In this document: positions 1 through 6,158 of the stretch, piece after piece
Numbering within the stretch: position 1 is the first letter of the stretch
Layout: each line of letters begins with the position of its first letter
DNA from: UBA1205 sp045534635
Lineage (GTDB): Bacteria > Bacteroidota > Bacteroidia > Bacteroidales > WCHB1-69
Length of the DNA: 12,775 bases
Direction of reading: 5' to 3'
Assembly (NCBI GenBank): GCA_045534635.1
Contig: JAZSKB010000034.1
Coordinates: 1 to 12,775 of the forward strand
The notes under the pieces: generated by a model
Told to the model about the DNA's origin: nothing
Databases searched by the model: none
The model's input: only the letters and a program-made list of their open reading frames with translations
Program-made: the position numbers and the translations under genes

Positions 1-30
1 TGAACCAAATCCTTGTCTTCCTAAGACCGC

Positions 31-846
31 TTGGCCTCCGACTTTAAAATTTTCTGTTTTGGAAACGAAGTAATTCCTAAGTATAGTTTTAACGCCAAAG
101 AGTTGGACGAAGAAACCGGAATGTACTACTTTGAGGCTCGTTATTATAGGGCACCTACTTTCACCAGCAGAGACCCTCTTTTTGAGAAATATTTTTGGAT
201 GTCTCCGTATGCTTATTGTGCAAATAATCCTGTGAAATTTGTTGACCCTACAGGGATGGAGGTAGAGATTGTTTGTCCAGAGACAGGAAATACAATAAAA
301 TATACACCTGGAATGATTGTTCCCGAAGGTTGTTCAAAATTTGTATCAGATGCAATAATTGGTTTAAATTTTTTACATGACAATCCAGAAGGAGATATTA
401 ATAGAGTTGCAGATATTGTAAATGCAGTTAATACACTGACTATTACAAAAGGCTCTGGAGGGCTTGGACCAGATGGTAATGGATATGATCCTATGATGAG
501 AAAGTTGAGTTGGAACAATACAGAAGCTGCAATGTTACCAAATGGAACAGGACAATCTCCTATAGTCGGATTAGCTCATGAAATAGATCATGCCTCTTTG
601 TCAATACCTGCATGGGATATAGCAGATAAATATGGACAAATGAATGCTGAAGCGAATTCAAATGCCTTTATGATGCGAGAGGATAGTAGATATGATTCAT
701 GGGAGCAACGTGCTGTTAATTATGAGAATTATATAGGAAATATGTCAGTAGAAGGACAAAAATTGTCAACATATCAGAGATCTCATTATGTTGTTCCAGA
801 AGGTCTTTTTTCAAAAAAAGTAACATCAATATTTTCAATAAAATAA
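31..846 (+). CDS. Orphan Rhs tip with M91-like HExxH metallopeptidase toxin domain (cassette 1)
   Basis: Residues ~12-76 are the end of an Rhs-repeat-associated core: NAKELDEETGMYYFEARYY, an SRDP element, NNPV, and DPTGM at 72-76, where Rhs tips are normally separated from the variable toxin. The C-terminal ~195 residues carry GLAHEIDHA with HExxH at 183-187, then EQRAVNYEN at about 225-233, which probably supplies the third zinc ligand. This arrangement resembles the peptidase M91 effector family, so the inferred activity is zinc-dependent proteolysis inside a target cell. There is no signal peptide, no Rhs shell and no secretion domain. The start is uncertain: the reading frame has a stop at 22-24, the first start is TTG at 31, and the next is the ATG at 121. 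The 5' end differs from the two sister copies and lacks their promoter, so this copy may be a truncated or displaced tip. The downstream reading frame starts 2 nt after the stop. Confidence 0.8.
   Translation: MASDFKIFCFGNEVIPKYSFNAKELDEETGMYYFEARYYRAPTFTSRDPLFEKYFWMSPYAYCANNPVKFVDPTGMEVEIVCPETGNTIKYTPGMIVPEGCSKFVSDAIIGLNFLHDNPEGDINRVADIVNAVNTLTITKGSGGLGPDGNGYDPMMRKLSWNNTEAAMLPNGTGQSPIVGLAHEIDHASLSIPAWDIADKYGQMNAEANSNAFMMREDSRYDSWEQRAVNYENYIGNMSVEGQKLSTYQRSHYVVPEGLFSKKVTSIFSIK
45..258 (+). repeat. Rhs core module copy 1 (5'-truncated)
   Basis: This 214-bp stretch is nearly identical in DNA to 1525-1738, and its first part matches the inverted copy inside 12198-12437. It encodes the Rhs core tail up to DPTGM. 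The match begins at the run TAAAATTTTCT. Upstream of position 45 the sequence is unrelated to the other copies, so the module's first 26 bp and its promoter are missing. It is richer in G+C than the toxin sequence that follows. Confidence 0.92.
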
Positions 847-848
847 TT

Positions 849-1469
849 ATGAAAAAATTTTTTTTCATTTTTCTTATAGAATCATTGTTATTTTTTATAG
901 CTAATGGGCAAAATATTTCAGAAAAAAACAAACTGATTGAACAATGGAATAAAGTACCTGATTGTTGTATCAAAATATATAATGAAAAAACATTTAAAGG
1001 ATTTTTGTTAGATGGAATAAAATTGACCAATTCTGCCAATTGTGATATGATATGGGCAATAAATAAATACTATTCTTTGAATTATGTTGATAGTTCGGCT
1101 TTTAATGTACAAATAGATACAGATGATGTATATTATTTTGAGAGTATCCTTAAAAATATTTTTACAGACAACGAACAATACTACCCTTTATGGTTATATT
1201 ATCGTCAATATTTAAAATTTAAAGACACGTCAGGTTTTCATTATATGCTTGTTGGATTTCATATAGAAGAAAATATGAATTTTGATAATTTCAAATACAC
1301 TGATAAATCTAATGAGATAATTGAAATAGAACTATCAGAACTTACAAAAATAATAGCAAGAAAAATATGGATACATAAATACTATCAATGGAATATTTCC
1401 TATAAAAATCAATTTTTTATTATTTATAATATTAATGATCAAACAATAGAACATATATTCAACATATAA
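849..1469 (+). CDS. Exported protein, probable immunity partner of cassette 1
   Basis: I do not recognise a family. The N-terminus is a clear Sec signal peptide: MKK, a hydrophobic stretch rich in F, I and L, then a likely cleavage near ANG-Q at residues 19-21. The mature ~185 residues are polar and rich in aromatics, with a Cys-Cys pair (PDCC) near residue 38. No further membrane segment is visible. It starts 2 nt after the metallopeptidase-like tip gene and is surely cotranscribed with it. Small genes placed directly after Rhs toxin tips usually encode the cognate immunity protein, and that is the inferred role. Its export suggests that the toxin is neutralised in the periplasm or at the envelope. 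The very low G+C, below that of the Rhs core, fits an acquired cassette. Confidence 0.75.
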   Translation: MKKFFFIFLIESLLFFIANGQNISEKNKLIEQWNKVPDCCIKIYNEKTFKGFLLDGIKLTNSANCDMIWAINKYYSLNYVDSSAFNVQIDTDDVYYFESILKNIFTDNEQYYPLWLYYRQYLKFKDTSGFHYMLVGFHIEENMNFDNFKYTDKSNEIIEIELSELTKIIARKIWIHKYYQWNISYKNQFFIIYNINDQTIEHIFNI

Positions 1470-1486
1470 AGTCATAAAAAAAATGT

Positions 1487-1494
1487 TACCTTTG
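1487..1494 (+). promoter_or_regulatory. Bacteroidota -7 promoter element (TACCTTTG) of cassette 2
   Basis: TACCTTTG fits the Bacteroidota -7 consensus TAnnTTTG and ends 4 nt before the ATG of the cassette 2 tip gene. No convincing -33 TTTG is visible at the usual spacing. Transcription from it would start at or next to the ATG, giving a nearly leaderless mRNA. The same arrangement (TATCTTTG, 4 nt, ATG) precedes cassette 3, which supports it being functional. Confidence 0.6.
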
Positions 1495-1498
1495 CAGC

Positions 1499-1738
1499 AT
1501 GGAAATTAGGAGAATAAACAACGGTAAAATTTTCTCTTTTGGAAACGAAGTAATTCCTAAGTACAGTTTTAACGCCAAAGAGTTGGACGAAGAAACAGGG
1601 ATGTACTATTTTGAGGCTCGTTACTATAGGGCACCTACTTTCACCAGCAGAGACCCTCTTTTTGAGAAATATTTTTGGATGTCTCCTTACGCTTATTGTG
1701 CGAATAATCCTGTGAAGTACGTTGACCCTACGGGAATG
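1499..1738 (+). repeat. Rhs core module copy 2 (complete, 240 bp)
   Basis: This is the full-length module from ATG to DPTGM. The 214 bp from 1525 match copy 1 (45-258) almost throughout. Its first ~143 bp differ from the inverted copy at 12295-12437 at only about seven positions, while the rest diverges strongly from that copy. The shared segment is a plausible substrate for homologous recombination among cassettes. Confidence 0.92.
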
Positions 1739-2344
1739 ACGGTAGAAATTACAGGAGAAGAACAAAAAGCCGCTTTTAAAGAGTTCAAAAAAGGAGCAGC
1801 TCAATATGAAATTAAAATAAAGATGGATAAACATGGTCAAATTAGCGGAAAATATGTAGGCAAAGGCGAAATCTCTAAAGAAGGACAACAAATAATGAAT
1901 GCTATAACAGATAAATCCGTTCAAGTTAGAATCAATGCAACATCAGGAAATGAAACAGAAGGAGGACACCCGTTTTTTGGAGGAGCTTTCCTTGGAAATG
2001 AATTTTCCGCAGATGAATATAAAGTAACAACAAAACAAGATGTAAACCCATACGATTTGCGTGCTATGAGTGAATATTCTGGAAAACCTGGGCAGGATAT
2101 ACTTCATGAAATCACGGAATCATACGAAGGAGGATTGCTTGCTTTGAAATTAGGAAAATCCATTGGAAATTCAATAATAGATAATTTAAATTATAACATT
2201 GCCCATACAAAAGCCATTCCACAAACAGTAATTCCTACTGAAATAAAATTATATGATAATAGAAGACTAAACATACCACAAGTAGGGGTCCGTTGGGTAG
2301 TTGGCTCATACCAGAAAGATTGGATAGCCCATTCATACAGATAA
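1499..2344 (+). CDS. Orphan Rhs tip with unrecognised zincin-like toxin domain (cassette 2)
   Basis: Residues 1-80 are the Rhs core tail ending in DPTGM (76-80). The remaining ~200 residues are a variable domain unrelated in sequence to those of the other two cassettes. Its most striking segment is GQDILHEITESYEGG, with H203, E204, E207 and E210, followed by Y232 and an AHTKA segment with H236. A HExxE helix followed by a downstream histidine could be a metal site of zincin type, but the standard HExxH is absent, so a metallopeptidase role is a guess. I cannot name a family with confidence. The ATG at 1499 is chosen because the same MEIRRINNGK start occurs in cassette 3 and a promoter element ends 4 nt upstream. 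There is no signal peptide or Rhs shell. A probable immunity gene follows 12 nt downstream. Confidence 0.85.
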   Translation: MEIRRINNGKIFSFGNEVIPKYSFNAKELDEETGMYYFEARYYRAPTFTSRDPLFEKYFWMSPYAYCANNPVKYVDPTGMTVEITGEEQKAAFKEFKKGAAQYEIKIKMDKHGQISGKYVGKGEISKEGQQIMNAITDKSVQVRINATSGNETEGGHPFFGGAFLGNEFSADEYKVTTKQDVNPYDLRAMSEYSGKPGQDILHEITESYEGGLLALKLGKSIGNSIIDNLNYNIAHTKAIPQTVIPTEIKLYDNRRLNIPQVGVRWVVGSYQKDWIAHSYR

Positions 2345-2356
2345 GTAATTTTAAAT

Positions 2357-2860
2357 ATGAAAACAAAAATATTTTTTATATTATTTATAGTTGTTTATAA
2401 TACAATATTTGCACAAGAATTCATGAATGTAACATGTTATATATGTCAAATAGACTTCATTGATGATTATTTTCTCATTTATTCAAAAGACTCTACAGAA
2501 AACAAATATCTTATTTTGTCAAAAAAAGACAATACGGATACATGTCAAAATGTTGAAATTGGGCAAAGCTATAAATTTACTTTTGATATTCCTATGATTC
2601 AACCAATGAATTTAAAAATAGCTTTAATATCACCATCAGGAAAACGAATTAAGCATGATTGGGGGAACGATTTGTATTATGCTTTAGAGCTAAAAGGTTT
2701 GTGTTATAATCCACGATTTAAAGAAGATGTTATAAAAATAAGAGAGGAGAATGATAAGATAATGCGAGAGAAATCTTTATCTAATAAAAAAAGAAAAACT
2801 AATAAGAAAAGAAAATATAATTATAATACAACGGGATGGAAATGGGAAGTAATAATATAA
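2357..2860 (+). CDS. Exported protein, probable immunity partner of cassette 2
   Basis: No family is recognised. The N-terminus is a Sec signal peptide with a hydrophobic core (IFFILFIVVYNTI) and a likely cleavage after FAQ or FA at about residue 19. The mature part has a CYIC pair near residues 27-30 and two further cysteines, compatible with disulfides in the periplasm. The C-terminal third is strongly basic (KKRKTNKKRK around residues 143-152) and ends in an aromatic patch, TTGWKWEV. It lies 12 nt after the cassette 2 tip gene in the same direction, in the position expected for an immunity gene, and that role is inferred from position only. No strong terminator is seen after it; the following ~270 bp is AT-rich and non-coding. 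Confidence 0.72.
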   Translation: MKTKIFFILFIVVYNTIFAQEFMNVTCYICQIDFIDDYFLIYSKDSTENKYLILSKKDNTDTCQNVEIGQSYKFTFDIPMIQPMNLKIALISPSGKRIKHDWGNDLYYALELKGLCYNPRFKEDVIKIREENDKIMREKSLSNKKRKTNKKRKYNYNTTGWKWEVII

Positions 2861-3058
2861 ACATTATAATAAAATTTCAACTTGTAAAGTTATAAAAAAC
2901 AAACTCTGTAATATTTTCTTCCAAAAAGTGTGATAAAAATGTGTAAAGTTTTTTTGTGGTAGGTTATGGACATGCTTATGTTTTTTTATAATTTTGTTTA
3001 TTGAATCAATATAATGTGATTTTTGTATTTTTTTATGTAATCTTATTGTATTTTTTTA

Positions 3059-3066
3059 TATCTTTG
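3059..3066 (+). promoter_or_regulatory. -7 promoter element (TATCTTTG) of the TlpA/DUF6029/Omp28 operon
   Basis: TATCTTTG matches the Bacteroidota TAnnTTTG consensus and lies about 67 bp before the ATG at 3134, which gives a ~60-nt leader. Only a weak -33 candidate (TTATG near 3033-3037) is at suitable spacing. The intergenic stretch 2861-3133 also has three copies of TGTAAAGT, one of them just downstream of this element. I see no gene in that stretch. Confidence 0.6.
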
Positions 3067-3133
3067 CATTGTGATTTGTAAAGTAATTTATAAAATTAAG
3101 ATATAGCGAATATAATAATTTAATAAAGTAAGT

Positions 3134-3637
3134 ATGAATATGAAATGGAATGTAATGGTATTTGTTTTTGTGCTAATAACTTCATTTGCGTATGCACAAA
3201 AAAGTATTCCTTCTGTAAATGTGAAAACCATTCAAGGAGAGAATTTTAACACAAGTGAAATTAAAAATGATGGCAAACCAATAATTATTTGTTTTTTTGC
3301 AACTTGGTGTAAACCCTGTATGACAGAATTGAAAAATATTGCAGATGAATACGATGATTGGAGAGAGGAAACAGGCGTTAAATTATATGCAGTATCTATT
3401 GATGATAGTCGAGCAAGTTCAAAAGTTGCCCCACTTGTAAAAGGTCAAGGTTGGGAATATGAAATTTTGTTAGATGAAAATTCAGATTTTAAAAGAGCGA
3501 TGAATGTTGTAGATATTCCACATACATTTGTATTAGACGGAGAAGGCAATATCGTATGGCAACACACCTCTTACGCTAATGGTGTAGAACAAGAATATAT
3601 AGAACAAGTTCGTAAAATTCTTTCAGAAAAAAAATAA
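3134..3637 (+). CDS. TlpA-family thioredoxin-like protein (periplasmic thiol-disulfide oxidoreductase)
   Basis: A Sec signal peptide (hydrophobic ~7-19, cleavage near AYA-Q at 21-22) is followed by a thioredoxin fold of the TlpA/ResA/peroxiredoxin-like type. The redox motif WCKPC is at residues 58-62 (C59, C62) and follows ICFFAT. The cis-proline of the fold is P129 in DIPHTF, followed by the VLDGEGNIVW hairpin typical of this family. The length of 167 residues is normal for a single TlpA domain. The likely role is reduction or exchange of disulfides on exported proteins. The gene is the first of a run with a barrel-like protein 6 nt downstream and an Omp28-like lipoprotein that has its own CxxC, so these may be functional partners. 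A second ATG at codon 3 (3140) is an alternative start that hardly alters the product. Confidence 0.93.
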   Translation: MNMKWNVMVFVFVLITSFAYAQKSIPSVNVKTIQGENFNTSEIKNDGKPIIICFFATWCKPCMTELKNIADEYDDWREETGVKLYAVSIDDSRASSKVAPLVKGQGWEYEILLDENSDFKRAMNVVDIPHTFVLDGEGNIVWQHTSYANGVEQEYIEQVRKILSEKK

Positions 3638-3643
3638 GCATTT

Positions 3644-5299
3644 ATGTTAAGAAATAAACTATTGTCAGTAATATTGCTATTACAATGTTTTTCTTTTGTA
3701 TATGCCCAAAATAATTTTCTAAAAAATAGCAAAATAACTGGCAATTTTCAGTTTGATGGTCAATATTATATTCCCGATGCAATAATTGGAGCAGATACCA
3801 TTGCAGATAAAGTTCGAGCCAATGCTTATGCCAATATCAATTATACCAATGGAGGTTTTTCGGCAGGCTTTCGTTATGAATTTTATAAATTTCCATTGAT
3901 AGATTTTGAAAAAATAGATTATGTCGGCAATGGATTTCCATTTTTTTATGCAGGCTACAATCATCAATATTTTGAGGTTGTTGTTGGTAGTTTTTATGAA
4001 CAATTTGGCAATGGTCTCATTTATAGGTCGTACGAAAATCGAAATTTAGGTTACGACAATGCAACCCAAGGTATCAAAGTGGTAGGGAAACCATATCAAG
4101 GCATTCGATTAACAGGAATATGGGGAACACAACGCAATTTGTTTGAACATGCAGGGCAAATAAGAGGATTAGATATTGATATTTCATTTTCAGAAATGAT
4201 AAAGAAAATGAGTTATAGTGATTTTCGTTTTGGCGTAGGAGGAAGTTTTCTTTCAAAATATGAACGAGATAACGATTTAGAATATCATCTACCAGAAAAT
4301 GTTGCTGCTTATGCTATTCGTACCAATTTTGGATACAAAGATTTTAATTTAAATGCAGAATATGCACAAAAATTCAATGACCCAACAACATTAAATAATA
4401 TGATTTATAAAAATGGCAATGCCTTCCTTATAACAGCCTCGTATGCAATGAAAGGTTTAGGAATTTATTTGTCAGGTATTCGTTCAGATAATATGGATTT
4501 TAGAACTCGAAGAACGGCGTTGTCAAACAACAATATTATTAATTATATTCCTAATATCTCAAAAGAACATACTTACGCATTGTCGTCAATGTATCCGTAT
4601 GCTTCTCAAAATTTAGGTCAAATAGGGTTTCAAGCACAAATAAATTATCAAATACCGAAAAAGACCAAAATAGGAGGAAAATATGGAACAGATATTGCTT
4701 TAAATTATTCTCGTATGCATGGAATTAAGCAACAATTAGTTGAAGATGCTATCGCAAGTGGAGATGTTGCCGGTACAGATGGTTATACATCTAATTTTTT
4801 TGCTTTTGATGAATTGTATTATCAGGATTTTAATGTAGAAATAAGTAGAAAATTCAATAAATCTTGGAAATTGGTACTTTCTTATGTGTGGTTGATTTAT
4901 AATCAAGCAGTAATAGAAGGACATATAGGAGAACCAAATGTAAAATCGCATACAGTGATAGCAGATTTAACATACAAAATCAATCCTAAACATAGTCTTC
5001 GTATGGAATTACAACATTTGTATTCCGAAGAACATAATGGCAGTTGGGCTTATGCTCAATTAGAATATTCCATATCACCACATTGGTTTGTATCTATATT
5101 AGACCGTTGGAATTATGGAAACTCGCAAAAGGAAAAACGTGTACATTATTATTATATTTCTGGTTCTTTTGTTTATAAAACGACCAAAATTTCACTTAAT
5201 TTTGGTAAACAAGATGAAGGAATTTTGTGTGTAGGAGGTGTTTGTAGAGTAGTGCCAGCCTCGTATGGTTTAAGTATGTCAATCGCTACAAGTTTTTAA
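3644..5299 (+). CDS. DUF6029-like outer-membrane beta-barrel protein
   Basis: The signal peptide is at residues 1-21, ending FVYAQ. The mature ~530 residues are made of alternating strands rich in Tyr, Phe and Asn with short turns, such as VRANAYANINYTNGGFSAGF and repeated YxxxF/Y patterns, and the chain ends in SMSIATSF with a terminal Phe. This is what an outer-membrane beta-barrel looks like. The length and the placement between a TlpA-like and an Omp28-like gene agree with the DUF6029 family that I recall from Bacteroidota; membership is from memory and not checked. No plug or TonB box is visible. Two cysteines sit close together near the C-terminus (GILCVGGVCRVVP), a possible disulfide substrate of the neighbouring thiol proteins. 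The function is unknown. Confidence 0.85.
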   Translation: MLRNKLLSVILLLQCFSFVYAQNNFLKNSKITGNFQFDGQYYIPDAIIGADTIADKVRANAYANINYTNGGFSAGFRYEFYKFPLIDFEKIDYVGNGFPFFYAGYNHQYFEVVVGSFYEQFGNGLIYRSYENRNLGYDNATQGIKVVGKPYQGIRLTGIWGTQRNLFEHAGQIRGLDIDISFSEMIKKMSYSDFRFGVGGSFLSKYERDNDLEYHLPENVAAYAIRTNFGYKDFNLNAEYAQKFNDPTTLNNMIYKNGNAFLITASYAMKGLGIYLSGIRSDNMDFRTRRTALSNNNIINYIPNISKEHTYALSSMYPYASQNLGQIGFQAQINYQIPKKTKIGGKYGTDIALNYSRMHGIKQQLVEDAIASGDVAGTDGYTSNFFAFDELYYQDFNVEISRKFNKSWKLVLSYVWLIYNQAVIEGHIGEPNVKSHTVIADLTYKINPKHSLRMELQHLYSEEHNGSWAYAQLEYSISPHWFVSILDRWNYGNSQKEKRVHYYYISGSFVYKTTKISLNFGKQDEGILCVGGVCRVVPASYGLSMSIATSF

Positions 5300-5315
5300 T
5301 AAATTGTTTTGAAAA

Positions 5316-6155
5316 ATGAAAAAGATATTATTTATAATTGTAACATTGTTGTTTATTATCTCTTGTGATAAAATAGAAAAACCTTACAAGGTAGAAAAGC
5401 CCAAAGTGTTAATAAGTGTTGATACTCCAGATTTTCCGATAGTAAACAATTATATTCAAAAAATATTATTGGAAGAATATACAGGACATAAATGTAACAA
5501 TTGCCCAGAAGGACATGAAATAGTTGCTAAAATGCAAAAGGTCATGCAAGATACTTTGGTAGTCTTGGCAATACACGCAACTAAACAAGCAGAACCAGAT
5601 AACAATACAATATTTTCTAATGATTATCGTACAGAAACAGGAAATAATTATAGTCAGGTTTTTGGAATTACTTCTCTTCCGAAAGCAACGATTAATAGAA
5701 AGCAATTTAATGGTAATTTTGGTATAGATAGAGGAGAATGGAACAATTCGGTTGCCAATTTTCAAGGAAAGAAACCTTCAGTAGGGATTCAAATAATTCC
5801 AATATTCAATAATCCACAAGATACTGCTTTTGTTTTTGTAAAAGTTGCTGAGATAGAAACGTTGAAATCTAATTTGAGATTGTGTGTATTGTTGTCTGAA
5901 GATGACATTGTTTCTCCACAACTGACAGGAAAAGGTGTAGATAGTCTTTATACGCATAATCACATGTTGAGAGCAAATATATCTCCAATATGGGGAACGG
6001 ATTTAATATCGTTATATTCAAATGGTTACGAGTTGCTTGCGTATGCTTTGCCAATATCTTCAAAATGGAATGTTGCCAATTGTCATGTAGTAGCATTTGT
6101 TTATGATGCAGATACATACGAAGTATTACAAGTAGAAACAACAAATTTAAAGTAA
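5316..6155 (+). CDS. Omp28-related lipoprotein with thioredoxin-like CxxC
   Basis: The N-terminus is a lipoprotein signal: MKKILFIIVTLLF followed by a lipobox ending at C17 (IISC). After a short linker comes EEYTGHKCNNCPEGHE with C60 and C63, the CxxC-PEGHE signature of Omp28-like proteins. These have a thioredoxin-like domain, and the family is named after Porphyromonas gingivalis Omp28. Further fold markers are VVLAIHAT (about 86-93) and ITSLPKATINR, whose proline is the probable cis-Pro. The C-terminal half is a beta-rich domain. It is probably anchored in the outer membrane and may exchange disulfides or bind partners; the exact role is not established. It starts 16 nt after the barrel gene and ends 3 nt before the flippase gene, so it belongs to the same transcription unit. 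Confidence 0.9.
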   Translation: MKKILFIIVTLLFIISCDKIEKPYKVEKPKVLISVDTPDFPIVNNYIQKILLEEYTGHKCNNCPEGHEIVAKMQKVMQDTLVVLAIHATKQAEPDNNTIFSNDYRTETGNNYSQVFGITSLPKATINRKQFNGNFGIDRGEWNNSVANFQGKKPSVGIQIIPIFNNPQDTAFVFVKVAEIETLKSNLRLCVLLSEDDIVSPQLTGKGVDSLYTHNHMLRANISPIWGTDLISLYSNGYELLAYALPISSKWNVANCHVVAFVYDADTYEVLQVETTNLK

Positions 6156-6158
6156 AAA

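Noticed and set aside
1..42. A possible partial tRNA (hairpin GTCTT/AAGAC and a GGTTCA piece on the minus strand)
   Set aside because: The anticodon-like stem pairs in only three positions when a 7-nt loop is used, no D-arm or acceptor stem is visible, and the window edge cuts the rest. A tRNA cannot be supported.
1472..1924. A 150-codon open frame on the minus strand across Rhs core copy 2
   Set aside because: It lies antisense to a clear Rhs tip gene, its translation has no family features, and it crosses the boundary between conserved core and variable toxin domain. It is most likely a shadow of the real gene.
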